DNA of 64,000 nt from Pipra filicauda. Lineage: Eukaryota; Chordata; Aves; Passeriformes; Pipridae. Location: contig NW_024104998.1 of assembly GCF_003945595.2 (NCBI RefSeq), positions 6,144,721 to 6,208,720 of the forward strand, in the 5' to 3' direction. Both the position numbers and the translations under genes were made by a program. Positions 14,325-27,605 of this stretch are shown here, in pieces; within the stretch, counting starts at the first letter, position 1; each line of letters opens with the position of its first letter. The notes beneath the pieces are model-generated. The model had not been told where the DNA came from and searched no databases. It saw nothing but the letters and a program-made list of their open reading frames with translations.

Positions 14325-14940
14325 GGTGGGTTCACACAGCCACAGGGTCAGACAGCAACGCCAAGCAGCTGTGGGGACCAGGAGGATCCTGGGGTGCATT
14401 GGGAAGGACATTCCCAGCAGGTCAGGGAGGGATCTGCAGGGCTGGGCCCAGCTCTGGGCTGCTCAGGACAAGAAGGAGCTCCTGGAGTGGGGCCAGCACA
14501 GGCTGCAGAGATGCTGAAGGGATGGAGCATCTCTGGGAGCAGGAAAGGCTGAGGGAGCTGGGGCTGTTCAGCCTCCAGAGCAGACCCTGAGAGGGGCCCT
14601 CCCCAGGGTGTGTCAGGGGCTGCAGGGAGGGGGCAGAGGACAGACCAGGCTCTGCTCAGGGGGCCCAGCAATGGCACAAGAGGAACGGGCAGGAACTGAT
14701 GCCCAGAAAGTTCCACCTGGACATGAAGAAGAACTTCTTTGCTGTGCTGACCAAGCACTGAAACAGATTGCCCAGAGAGGGTGTGGAGTCTCCCTCACTG
14801 GAGATATTCCAGAACCCTCTGGACACACTCCTGTGCCATGTGCTCTGGGATGACCCTGCTGGAGGCTGGGAGGTGGGACCAGATGCCCCACTGTGGGCCC
14901 TTCCAGCCTGACCCATCCTGGGTGACTCTGGGAAGGGGTT
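14325..14940 (+). mobile_element. CR1 LINE 3' part, about 0.6 kb
   Basis: GCTGGGCCCAGCTCTGGGCT, GGGGCTGTTCAGCCTCCAGA, CACCTGGACATGAAGAAGAA and GGGCCCTTCCAGCCTGACCC follow in the normal CR1 order. Confidence 0.9.
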
Positions 14941-17900
14941 GGTTTGGCTGCAGGTTTCCCACAGTAGTCTGCTCCCAAACACTGCCCCACACTGAAGCAT
15001 CCACTCAAGCCAGATCAGCCCAATTAAAATGAGCCGGAACAATCCTATTACAGCCCGGCTGGCCAGTGTCTCACTCAGACAAGCTTAAATGCATAATTAA
15101 TTAGCTACTTTAAGAAAGCTCAGTAGTCTCTTTCTAGGACCAGCTTTCCAGAACTGAAAGGACCACCAGCTGCAATTCCAACAGACAGCACAGGAAAAAA
15201 ATCCCAAACCCATTTCCTTCTGTAGCAGAGCCCCCATGGACACCACGGACACGGACTCTCATCTGCACCAAAACCCTTCAGCAGCCCTGGAGCTGTGCAA
15301 ACCCCATCAGCTGCAGGTGAGGCTCCTGTGCCCTGGCTGGGACTGGCTCCACACCTGGAGCAGCAGCCCCACTCCAGGGGCCAGGAGAAGTTTCGCTCAC
15401 CCTGGCAGATAACACAAGTACCAGCGTAAGCAGGTGACTCCTTATTCGCACTACACAGTGAGCTTGCAGCCCCTGGCAGGGTCACTGCAACTGGGCCATG
15501 GGGCAGAGCACCCTGTGATCCTTGGATTTATTTTCTTTATTAGTGTTTTCTTTATGAGACAGACACTATTGTACATGAAATGCTTAAGCACACCGAGCCT
15601 TCAGGTCAGTATTCGGACACCACTTTAACACAAATAAACATGGAGGGCTGCGCTGGGTTAGAATCACCTCCAAATAAAACTCAAGACACCACTTGAACCA
15701 AAGTAGCAGCATGTTTACTTTAGGCCTCTGGAGTGGGAGCAGGCATTGCAACCCAAGTACAGAGAGGGCAGCAGGACTCTGATAACGAGACAGGGAGATT
15801 AAAACAGACCCAAACACCAGAACAAACCTTGGATGAATCTGAAAGGAAAAACCCAGGCTCTGACAATCACTGACATCACTGCAGCTTTAGCTGTATAAGT
15901 GGGCAGATAGCCATCGGTGTTTAAATTCTCTTGAGGATTTCTACAAGTTACATCTTATTCTGCAAAAAGAAGTGACACAAAACAACTCTACCTTGGCACA
16001 CTTTCAGCCCCTGAATTTCAGAACACTTTTAAGTTAAATGAGAATGGGGAATCCAACATTTTAATCTCAGCTAGGAGAAACAGCGTTTCAAATACAGAAA
16101 ACACTGGCACAGGTTAGCAAAAGACAAATTGGTTCAACCTCTTTCCAAACCTTAGGAGGGTAGAAATTATCTTCTTCCACCAAGCACAACAGAGGTAATT
16201 TTGAAGGAAAGCATCCATGAGGAGTGACACTGCCATACCTAACTGGAAAGACAAGATTTAAGGCTGGATTAAGTTCTGTTGGCAAGCCAGAGGAACTCCA
16301 TTGATACCAACTGTCCTACCCACTTAGGCAAAGCCAGGATGTGTTTTATGGCACCAAAGTGACCTCAGTTTTGAGCAAGGAACAGCCTGTCCCACTGAGG
16401 CACTGAAGTCTGTGCACTCCTCCAGACTTTCCATCCCAATATGCCACACCAAGTCAAACCTGCAGCAATTACAATCCCAGTCTTGAAACATCCAGTGGCA
16501 CGCACAAAAAACATGCTCCAATTATCTGGGAGACAGATCAGATCCCAGCACTTCTCAGTTCCTTCAGAAACAGTCACCTTCAATGGCTAAAAAAAGAGGC
16601 TGTTCCAGCAGCATTTGGCTCTGCATTTTGTGAGAAAGAAGAGAAAGGTTACCAGTTCTCTTCAACAGGTGTGTAAAGATCGGGAGGGATGGGCACATGC
16701 ACCAAGAACCCCTGGAAGGAGAGCAATTAGCCAATGGGGTACACTCAGGAAGGAAGAGAGTGACTCCAACAAAAAAGACAGGATTGGGAATGGCTTGATG
16801 AAATACAGCAAAAACATCCCCCTGTGAACAAAACCTGCCCTGTGTGCTGGTGCTTTCTTATCACAATGCCAGCCTGTTAAAGTGACAATTCTCAACATGT
16901 TTTCTGCAAACTTCCTGCTGGTTAAAATTCACCAGGCAAGTGTTTAGTGGCCAGGAACTGCTACGGATCAGAGGTTCATTTACTTGCCACAGTCAACTGC
17001 AGGGAAGCAGAAAACACCACCACGCACACAGCTGCCTCTCCTTTCCCATATTTCTGGCATCTTCCTACTCCATGTGGCCTGTGGAGCCACCAAGCAAAAG
17101 GAAAGCCCAAAGCACCCTGCAAACAAAAGAAGAAAAGCTGGTCTTTCACAGGGATAAAAGGAGGTGTAGTACCTGCCCCTGAAGTGCAAACAGGTTCAGA
17201 CACCTTCTCTTACTGAGATAAAGAGTGTTTCACATCCAGTTCCTCCCACCACCTCCAGCACTAAGGAAGGAAGGATGTGTTGAGAGAAGATTGTACATTT
17301 GCATCAGGCACTTTGATGGTACAAACACCTCCATGTGCCCACGTTTGTTAAAGAGGTGACTGAGCAGCAGGTAGGAGTGAAAGTACAGAGCAGGGCTCAC
17401 CAAACCAAGGTTGTCTTAACACCTGAAAACCTGACTCACAACACGCTTAGAGCCAACACGAAGGTGATGGGGATTAAATTCTTCCTTTCCACAAAGACTA
17501 GTGCAGGCCTAGAACCAGAACAAGTCTGTTTAGGGCAACATTCTCAGGTTACTCTCAAAATGCTTGACAACCCTTACTGCTCCCTTGGATAACTTTCAAA
17601 AGTACAAAAAAATAAAGCAATTTCCAGCTTCTGCTTGAGAGAAGGGATACCTCCTTTCTAGGACTGCCTAAGGAGAGACTGCTGTCTGTCGCAGACATTT
17701 TGTTGAATCCTCATCCTTGCCATTGTTTTCCCCTCGTTCCAACACGGGTGTGCCCTCAGCAGGTAGGATCCTTGCAGGCTGTGTACAAACAGGGTCACAG
17801 AACACAGATGCCTTCCCAGGACCCCCTCCCAGCAGTGACCCAGGTTTGGGTGCTGACAAACCTCTTCAAATGAGCGTTCCCTGTCTAAGAGAGGCACTGA

Positions 17901-20037
17901 AACCCAACAGGACAACGGGGTGCCCGTGTGCCTGTGCTTGCAGGGTGTGCTGGAGCAGAGGAGCCACGAGGCAAGAAACCCGCACATTCCTCCTGTCAGC
18001 AAGGATTTGGGATGATCCAAGAGAGCAATGCTTGCTCCTATCAGTCTGGAGAGAAAGCCCCTGCAGACGTGTGGGACCCTGCTGACACAAACATGCTGCT
18101 GGCGGCCCGGGGGCTGCAGAGCCCAGGGACACCCACCCCTCTGACCCCACACCAGCAGCCCCAGCTGGCTGTCAGTCCTTTTCATCTGCCTGGCTGGCAG
18201 GGTCAGGACATCCCACCCCAGGTCAGGTCTGTGCACTTCCTCAAGCACCTCCTTCCCCACCACCCACCTGGGCAGGTGCTGGTCCCTACCTGGCACCACA
18301 CAGGAGCAGCCCCCTGGGGCTGCTGTTTTCCCTGGCTGTCACAGACACAGCCCTTGGCCATGCCAGTTGCTGAGCAGGATTCCCAGCCCAAGCCTCACAT
18401 TATCCTGTGGCTCCCTCCTCACTCCCACCACGCACCAGCTCTTCTCTCTCCTGTCCATCAAAACAGGGGATAAATCCCCCTCCTGTGGACTGAGACTGGT
18501 TGTTCACTGATTCCAGAGAGCCTGAGCATCTGCAGCAGGCAAATCTCCCGAGGCATTTCATGTCCTGCCATTCCCAACTCGCCACACTACAATTCCCATT
18601 AGGGTGCCCCTGCCTCCTCCGCAGGATTTCATCTGGCGTGGATCCTAAGGGCTCTCAGCAAAACTGTGCCTGCACTGCTGCTGCCAACCCTTCCAGCAAC
18701 CTCCAATCCTTCTAGAAAAATGTTCTTCCCTCTTTCTTGTGCAGAGCTCTATCTATATCCCTTTTTTTTTTTTCTGTCCCCAGGCCGAAGGATGTCCTTC
18801 CACATTCCCAGCACAAGGAGCAACCTGAAGCCTCATTTCTCTCTTCCTCTCCTCCCATATTTCAAGAAAACTTGGGTTCTCCGTAAAAAAATCATGGATT
18901 TGCTTCCATAGCCACACCAGCCTGCGAGTTTGATTTTAAGCACAAGGTTCAGCCCCCTTTCTGATGCCTCTCCTGCTCCCACTGCAGGGCAGAAGGAGGC
19001 AAAAGGTAAAGTGCCAACAAAAAAAAAATAAAAAGGCACTAAACTTGTAACCTGCTCCAGTGGGATGGAACAATCCTGAGCAACCAGAGAGTCCCTGTTG
19101 CCAGGGGGAACAGGAGAAGCCCCCCAGCAGCAGCAGCCACAGTCACATCCATCCAACCCAGGAGGCTCCTGGGACTTGACCAACAATTTAGTTCTCCAAA
19201 AGTCTGTAAAACCAGAGAATCCTGGGGGCCAGATGTGGGACAGATAAAGCCTACCTGGGGCAGGGGCTAAGGGGAAGAGATGACTCCCTGCCACAAAAAT
19301 GCAGACAGCTTATCTATCAGACCCCAGGGGTGCCTTCTGGGGGATGTTTTTCCTCCTTTTCCAGGAAGGGAAAGGAGAGGGGAGTGTCTTTAGGCATTGT
19401 TAGTTAAGAAATACAGAGACTTACTTTCTGTTGGCCAAACCTACAAGCACTTCTTCCACTGCCCCCTCCAGGTGCCTCCTTGCTGTCACCTGGCCTCTTT
19501 TATCCCCTGACAATGCCAGAGGTGGAAGGACATCAGTGCAGATTCCACCCCTCAATGGGGAGAAAAGGCAATGAAAAGGAATGACATGTGGGATTCTTCA
19601 TTAAGTCAAGCATTTGACTTCACCACTGCATCCAAGCACTAAACAGGTACATTTTTCTCCTTGGTTTAAATCCAGGGCACTCACACTCACAGGCTTAGTT
19701 TTAACAAGGTCTGCTGTGTTATAAGCAGTGTTTTCAGATTTAACACAGGGAGAAACCAAGGTACAGCAAGGCATGTTTCCCTCACTTATATGTGACACAT
19801 CCACAGCTTCCAAAATGCACACCCCAGTTGCCACTAATGGCACTTGCTCAGTCCCATTTTTTACCAGAGGGCTCCCACAGCAGCTTTCCCATGTTTCTTT
19901 GCTGGATTTTGTTCCCCGTCCTTCAGTCCCCCAGCTTTTCCACAGCTGGCAGGGTCCAGGCACACGTGCACACAAGACAGTGACTGTCTGCCAGCAGACA
20001 AACACAGCGAAGATATTGAGTTCCCTCAGTAAATGAC
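14941..20037. other. Non-coding interval, probable intron
   Basis: Five kilobases without a recognised exon or CR1. The 17.7-18.5 kb part is G+C-richer with open frames on both strands, which I take as compositional. Confidence 0.5.
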
Positions 20038-20750
20038 CAGTCTGTGTCTGAAGTCCTGCACCTGGGTCAGAGTAATCCCAGGCACAAACACAGGCTGGAA
20101 GGAGAACGGATGAAGAGCAGCCCTGGGGAGAAGGACTTGGGGGTGTTGGGGGATGAGAAGCTGGACATGCCCTGGCCCAGAACCCCCCGGTGTCCTGGGC
20201 TGATCCCAGAGCAAGGGAGGGGGGATTCTGCCCCTCAGGTGAGACCCCCCTGCAGAGCTGCCTCCAGCCCTGGGAACAACAGCACAAGGACGTGGAGCTG
20301 CTGGAGAGAGTCCAGAGGAGGACCCGGAGATGCTGCCAGGGCTGGAGCCCCTCTGCTCTGGAGCCAGGCTGGGAGAGCTGGGGGGGTTCACCTGGAGAAG
20401 GGAAGGCTCCAGGGAGAGCTGAGAGTCCCTTGCAGGGCCTAAAGGGGCTCCAGGAGAGCTGGAGAGGGACTGGAGACAAGGGATGGAAGCACAGGACAAG
20501 GGGGAATGCCTTCACATGGACAAAGCACAGGGTTAGATGGGATATTGGGAAGGAATTCCTGGCTGGGAGGGTGGGGAGGCCCTGGCAAAGTTGCCCACAG
20601 AAGCTGTGGCTGCCTCATCCCTGGAAGTGTCCAAGGCCAGGCTGGAGCAACCTGGGCTAGTGGAAGGTGTCCCTGCCCATGGCAGAGGGTGGAAATGGAT
20701 GGTCTTTAAGGTCCCTTCCCAGCCAAACCATTCTGGGATTCTATGAACAA
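20038..20750 (+). mobile_element. CR1 LINE 3' part, about 0.7 kb
   Basis: The longest plus-strand CR1 copy here, from GAAGTCCTGCACCTGGGTCA through CTGGAGAGAGTCCAGAGGAG and GCTAGTGGAAGGTGTCCCTG to the tail GGGATTCTATGAA. Open frames across it are damaged reverse-transcriptase 3' sequence and UTR, with no intact gene. Confidence 0.95.
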
Positions 20751-20984
20751 GGTAAAAAACTGTCTGCAGCCCTCAGACCTGAACCTGCACTCCAGAGCCT
20801 GCAGCTCTGTGTTCCCCCCAGATGGCCCAGACAAGCTGCAGTGAGTAATGCAATTAGTGAACCACTAAGTACCTCCACAGTCACATGCTCCAGTGAGTGT
20901 CTTCACAGAGCTGTGAATGCCCCACTGCAGCCATGCCAGAGCTTTTAACACTGACATTAATTCATCCTTCACCTGAGGCACGAG

Positions 20985-21126
20985 AAAAAACCACAGCCAA
21001 AAGAACAAAACAAAACAAAAAAACACAACCAAAAACGCAAAACAAATGAAAACACAACAACAGCAACAACAACAACAACACAAACAAAAAACCAAACAAA
21101 TAAAAAACCCACACACAAAACAAACC
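20985..21126. repeat. A/C-rich low-complexity stretch with (CAA)n core
   Basis: About 140 bases almost free of G and T: AAAACAAAAC units, then AACAACAACAACAACA at about 21065-21080, then CACACACAAAACAAAC. Confidence 0.9.
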
Positions 21127-23379
21127 ACCCACAGCATGGATTTGGCCATCAGCTAAATTGGTGACTGCTGGTCAATACCATCCAAGCCTTTTCTTGACCC
21201 ATCACAAGCCTCACACCCGACAGATGATAAACATGATAACACTGCTGATTTTCAAGTTCATATTACCCAGAGAGAAATGCATACAGTCATCACAAAAACT
21301 GGTGCAGACTGTCAGAAATCAAGTGAGAGAGGCTTACTCTGGAAAAAAAAAAAAAAGCTGCTAAATACAAACAGGCTGCAAAATCCCCCAAATGCACATT
21401 GCTGGGAGAGCATTTTGGAGAAGTGTCAGTAGCACCTGCCCTGGTCTTACACTCGTCCCTAGGACAGAAGGGTCTGGCACTAATTAGTTGCCTTCCACAG
21501 ATGTATTTCATAGTAGGAAAAAAATCAAATATGATGTGAGAATGTGTTCACAAGCCCCCACGGGAAGAGGAGGCTGCACAAAAAACTGTGTTACTCACCC
21601 AGGCTGAGCTCAACTTCACCTCATGCCCCAGCAGGTACCTCCAAACACGCACAAATGGCCAAAGGAAAACTGGGTTTTGCCAATCTCGCAGCTTTCTGAA
21701 GCCTTCCTGTGATGCAAAACAGAACATTCCCCTGAAATCATGTGTTACCAACAATCTCCACATGTAGAAGAAAAGTAAACATTTCAGACCAAAGTTGAAA
21801 GCTAAAAAGTTTTCATTTGAGAAACAAGGACGAAAACGTGAATTGCCAACAAAATAATTCCCCAAAATCAAACACCCACCCCCTCTCACAGGTGAGCAAG
21901 ACTCGACCCTTTCAGAGAGGACACAGGCCTTGTATCTACACACATTAGGGGTGTTCCAATGCAATAACTACAATTAATCCATTACTTAATCTCCTAATCA
22001 CTTAGGAGCAAACAACACTTCTCAGACATTTGTAAATCACGGAATCATTAAGGTTGGACGAGACCTCTGAGATCATCAAGTTCCAACTCGGGGCCAATCC
22101 ACACCTTGTCAACCAGTCCAGAGCACTGAGTGCCACATCCACTCATTCCCTGAACTCCCCTCTTACTCAACATATGCCACCTAACATACACAGTGCACAT
22201 TTAAATAGGCAGGGAATGGGTTTAACTGCCCCATGGGATGTGATAACTCAGTGTCACCAGGAAAGTCTGAGAGCAGACAAGGGTAAGAATAGAAATTTAG
22301 GCAGCTTTTGAGACACTGGCTTCTGTGTCCCACTTGGCATGTTTAGGAAAGATCTTAAACACTGACTTTTTCTTTGGTTTATTACCAGGGGAAAGAAAAT
22401 ATTCCAGCACAGGAGCCCTGAAGTCAAAATTAAACCTCTATAATTTGGGTTCAGCAGCAGTTGGTACAATTCAGGTCCCAGCCACAATGAGGGGTCTCCA
22501 ACATTATCAACTGTGAACAATTACCACTGGTCAGACACACAAACCAGCTTTGTTCTGGACTGGAAGCCACAAATGCAAGCAGCAGTAATTGCTACCAAAG
22601 GCAAAGCAAAAAAAACCAAACTAACCATTCCATGAAAAATACTCTCCAAAGAGAAATATAGGAACGGACACAGAAGTGTTGCTATCTCCATGCACATCTT
22701 TAAGAAACCAAGAGTGAAACTCAAGACTGTACACCCAGCAAAGGAGGGGCCTAGCAAGGAAAAAGGATCCCCAAAAGACACTTGTTAACAATTCCAAGAT
22801 GAACTCACATTTAATGGAACACGCTGTTCGTTAGTGACGGAATTTCATTAGCAGTTTAAGGGAAAGCTGCACATGGAAGAGACAAAATGCAATCAATTCC
22901 TCCTGCAATTTCATACATTGCCACACTGAGCCTCAGCAAGCTCAGCCCAACCCGGATTAAAACCCAAATCAATTAATACTAATTGCTCACCTTATTTTCA
23001 CAGAGGGATCTTCGCACTTTGGCAAGCCTCAATAAAAAACAGAAGACAAAAGGCTATTTGTACAAAAAGCAATTTACTTGTCTGGTCTTTTTATATCCAT
23101 TTAGCTATGCATTTAATTATGCTGGCAGGTAATTCTGTCAGCTCTACTTTCCTTCCTCACAACTCCCCCACGGCAAAGGGACAGCATGGAGCAACCCCCT
23201 TGTTATAACCAACATAAACAGAACAAACAAAGGTTTCCAAGGCATGGGGCAATATCCCAAACATGCTGACTTCATCAGCAGATCTGCTCACTCAACTGGT
23301 GTGACTTTCCCAGGAGACACTGAAGACCAAGCCAGGAAATGTCTTTCATTAGCAACAAGCGGAGGCAGCAAGATTTATG
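21127..23379. other. Non-coding interval, probable intron
   Basis: Nothing recognised apart from the CR1 fragment at 22038-22165 listed separately. Confidence 0.5.
22038..22165 (-). mobile_element. CR1 LINE 3' end (a different subfamily)
   Basis: CACGGAATCATTAAGGTTGG, GACCTCTGAGATCATCAAGT and GAGCACTGAGTGCCACATCC belong to the CR1 group that has GAGATCATC near its 3' end. Confidence 0.88.
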
Positions 23380-23862
23380 TTCACAGAATCACAGAAGGGT
23401 TTGGGTTGGAAGGAACCTTAAAAACCCATCCAGTCCCACCCCTTGCCATGGGCAGGGACACCTTTCACTAGTCCAGGTTGCTCCAAGCCCTGTCCAACCC
23501 AGCCTTGGACACTTCCAGGGATACAGGGGCAGCCACAGCTTTTCTGGGCAACCTGTGCCAGGGCCTCACCACATTCACGGGAACAATTTCCTCTTAATAT
23601 CCAACCTAAACCTACTCTCTGTCAGTGTGAAACCATTCCCCCTTGTCCTGTCACTCAAGGCCCTTGTAAATATTCCCTCTCCATCTTTCCTGTAGCTCCC
23701 TTCAGGTCCTGAAAGGCCACAGTTAGGTCACCCCAAAGCTTCTCTTTCTCCAGGCTGAACAATCCCAATTCTCCCAGCCTTTCTTCACAGCAGAGGTGCT
23801 CCATCCCTCTGATCATCTTGGTGCCTCCTCTGGACTTGCTCCAGCAGGTCCTGGTGTGGAAA
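23380..23862 (-). mobile_element. CR1 LINE 3' part
   Basis: From CACAGAATCACAGAAGGGTT and GGAAGGAACCTTAAAAACCC through GGGCAACCTGTGCCAGGGCC to TTGGTGCCTCCTCTGGACTT. Minus-strand copy of the same family as that at 20.0 kb. Confidence 0.95.
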
Positions 23863-26800
23863 CACTATAAAAATGCATCATCCCATCATCCCAAACCTAA
23901 ATGGAAGCTACAGATAACCTTTCACACAGTCAGTGGAGAACACACTTAAACTTGTGTTGCACAGGCACCTGCCCAAACTCCAACAAAGGCCCATGATGAA
24001 GGAACAAGCTACAGATGGAGGCCTCCTGCAAGCCCTGCAGGTAGGAATGCAGAAATGCAGACAGGGCATGAATTAAGGCTTTCATCCAAGTTCCAGACAG
24101 CACTGAAACTCCGCAGGAGCTCTCTGGGTGGTCAGGAAGCAGCACTCTGAAGGTTTAAGACATGCTTTCCATAAGCAAACTGAGCTGAGGAGCTGATGCA
24201 ACCAAACAGAGCCGTGCTGGAGCACTGGGACACGGAGGGAGATGCCTTTTGCCCAAGGCTCCACTGGCAAGGAACAGCAGCAAGTTACAGGAAAGTTCCG
24301 GCAGAGAGGAGAGAAGGGACCACGTGGAGGAGCTGGAGAGGCCAATCTTCCCCAAAGCATGCCAAGGGGGAAAAGCAGGCATAGGATTGGCCTTAGAAGA
24401 AGTAAAGTGTGATGGGCTTAGGGCAAGGGATCATCTGAAACAACAAAACCCACCCTGCTGCTACAGTAATGGATGGATCCCACTGACAAGCAGGAACTGG
24501 ATCCAAGCAGGAATTGCCCTGGCTTGCAAAAAGCCTGGTGTCTGGCTCAGCATTGCTTCTAAAGGAGGGTGGAAAGCCAGAGAGAGGACTGAAGCCATGA
24601 CAAATCTTCCAGGTTACTGTAAAATATTAAAAAAAATTTTTTTTCAAAAAAAAAGGGGGGATAATCAAAAAATCCAAATGCCAAGTGAAACTTTCCTCCC
24701 ACTACCCCGTTTTCTGCACATTTCCCTCTGCAAATAAGACAGACAAGACACAGGCAATCGAGGTATTCATGTCCTTGTAGAGTAGTGCTGGTGCAGCAGG
24801 AAAAATCTTGGGCAAAGAATTCCACCACAACTTTCTGGCACGAGGTTTTAAATCTCTAGATATAAGATGTTTTGAGTGAGAGATGAGAGATGTTTTCCAG
24901 CTGTGGTTTAACTCCAGCCTAGACACATGCAGCTGCTCTATAAAGGTAGTTCCTAAGAGCATTTTTTTTTTTTTTTACAACAAAAGGAGAGGAAACTCCA
25001 GTCATCTGAGAGTGCTTTTGTCAGCCAGTCTGAGCACTGACTGATGCAGGACAAGAGAGGAAAAACACTTCTCTCCTTAGGTGGTTGGTTTGGGCTGCAG
25101 TTCTCTTGGGGAAAGCAAGAGAGCTGTTCCTCTTGGAAACGGCATTTTGGAAAGAAAATTAGCAGGAAGGACTTTTTTTTTTTCAGACAGGCAAGCACCG
25201 CTGCAGCTCCTCCACCCCCAGCAGAACTCGGGGTTCACAGGAGCCCTCTGATGAGCTCAGCTTGGCTCCTAAACCTCCCTCACACCAGCCCTGCCAAGGG
25301 AAGGACGGTCCTGCCCTCCAGCAAGGCACACAATTAGGCAAAGCAAACGAGTTGTCAATAAGCCCTTGAGTGTTCAATGAGACGTCGCTAATGGGAAGGC
25401 AAACGTTCACTGCCTGAATCCACGACAATGCTCAAGTTGCGCTTGATGTTTCTGTGATGAAGCTATTTTCAGTTGCTTTGAATCTTCCTCAGAAAAGTCA
25501 GTCTTGGAATCAAAAGAAAAGAAAAGCCACGACTGCTCTGAGCTCCTGTGCATGCATTTAATCAGTCCAGGTGTTTAAATTATTTATCCATGAGCAGGAA
25601 AGCTGTACTAATCTTAGGAACGGAGCATATGAAGGGGAAAGGCAGACATAAAGACACACTGAATAATGTGATGCAGTAGAGACACCCCTCACACACAAGG
25701 TAACTTGTGACCATGGGTGTTCTAAGCATTTGTTTTTGCAGCCTGGGCTGCAAAACTCAAAATACAGAGGTTTGCTGCTACCAGGAGAAATGTTTCCCCA
25801 AAAATTATTGTTTTCAACAACCACAAAGCCCTTGTCAAAAGTTGGTACTTTCCCTAGTTTGAAAGAGCAGAACTTTTAAACTGTTTTTTTTTTCTAAACC
25901 CAAAAACCAGTGTCTGGGGGAAAACAGAATATTTTGAGAAGTGACATCCAATGCTGAGGACCAGTCCATCCCTCCTCATCACTTACACATGAAAAATAAC
26001 CTTCTGTGTAACCTTCCTTGGTCTTAGCCTTCTCCTCTACCTCACTTGTCAAAGCCAAGGGTCTCCCCAAGCTGGATGGGAAACCTCCAGGCTGGAAGAT
26101 ACTCCAGCCCACTGCAGCCTTGCTCCCATGGGAACAAGCTGAACTCCCTCCACACTAAAATCACAAAGGTTGGGCTGAGCACAGAGAAAACAAAATCCCC
26201 ACCTTGGCTCTAAAGCGACCCGGGGAGAAGTTCAAGGTATTCCAGCTCACTTCAAGCCACTGCCAGCTGCTGTTTCAATCATTTTGTTTCTATAATCTGG
26301 GCAGCACACCAAAGATCACAAGGTTTGGGTTTAAGTTTCATTTCAAAAACATCTCGCAGGAGAAGAATCATTCCTCCATTTTATTAAGCAAAAGCCATAG
26401 GCTGCTGACAGCGCTGTTACAGGCGGCAGCATCAATGGAACATTACATACATATTAAAGATATAAAAAGGAAAACATTGAGCTGGAAGGTTACTAACAAA
26501 AAGAGAGGAAAACCCCCGAGACGTTCTCTTTGCAATTCCTTTTTACACAAGCCAACATTTAAAAGTCTCCTGGCTGAGATTCCCCGAGTAACCTACCAAG
26601 CGTTTTACAGCATCATCGCTCCAACCAGTGCGAGGACCCAGCAGGGCCATTTCTAAGGGAATGACACGCCTGTTATCGACAAAACCCTTCACAGAGCAAG
26701 GAGACACCAACCAGGCAGATACATCCACTGTTTTGAAATTAACACTGGCTCAAATTGAATTACAATGGGAAAATGACCTGTCGTGATTCCCGAGTCCTTG

Positions 26801-27097
26801 GCGCCACTGCTCAGTGAGACACTGCAAGAGGGACCCAGTTTCACAAGGAGCAGCAGCCAAAGGAGAGGGGAAAGAGAAGGAGATTAAAAAAAATATTGAT
26901 AACAGACCAGCCTTTGGCACCCCAGCCTGCCCAACTGCTCTCATGTACAGGGGATCCCGACTCCCCTTCCTTCTTCAGATCAATATTCCAGCAGTGGGAA
27001 TCCTTCACTTGATGTTTGCTTTCAGCTGACATCAGCCTTTCTACACTGTCCTGCCAGACTGTACTTCTGTCATTAGTTCTGGTTGGAGACAGAGACG
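23863..27097. other. Non-coding interval, probable intron
   Basis: Holds homopolymer junctions (A/T/G at 24628-24660, T16 at 24963) but no recognised gene. Confidence 0.5.
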
Positions 27098-27605
27098 AGA
27101 TCACAGAGCCACAGAATATCCTGAGCTGGAAGGGACCCACAAGGATCATCCAGTCCAACTCCTGGCCCTGCCCAGGACACCCCAAGAGTCCCACCCTGTC
27201 CCTCAGAGCACTGTCCTAACACTCCTTGAGCTCTGGGGGCCTTGGGGCCATGCCCACTGCCCTGGGGAGCCTGTTCAGTGCCCGACCACCCTCTGGGGGA
27301 AGAACCTTTTCCTGAGATCCAACCTAAACCTCTCCTGACACAATTCCAGCTGTTGCCTCTGGTCCTGTCCCTGCTCACACAGAGCAGAGATCAGAGCTGC
27401 CCCTCAGGAGGAGCTGCAGCCCCCAGTGAGCTCTGCCCTCAATCTCCTCCATCTGAACATTCCAAGTGCCCTCAGCTGCTCCTCTTATGGCCCCTCCCAA
27501 CCCTTCACCATCTGTGTTCCTCCTCTAGATGCTCTCCAAGAGCTTTATAACCTTCTTACATTGTGGTGCCCAAAACTGCCCCCCCCCCCCGGTACTTGAG
27601 GTGGC
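27098..27605 (-). mobile_element. CR1 LINE 3' part
   Basis: CACAGAGCCACAGAATATCC, GGAAGGGACCCACAAGGATC and ACAATTCCAGCTGTTGCCTC through TTGTGGTGCCCAAAACTGCC. A run of 12 C follows at 27579-27590. Confidence 0.93.

Noticed and set aside
19601..20515. A 304-codon minus-strand open frame
   Set aside because: Its larger part is antisense to a plus-strand CR1 copy, and the rest has no protein similarity I recognise.
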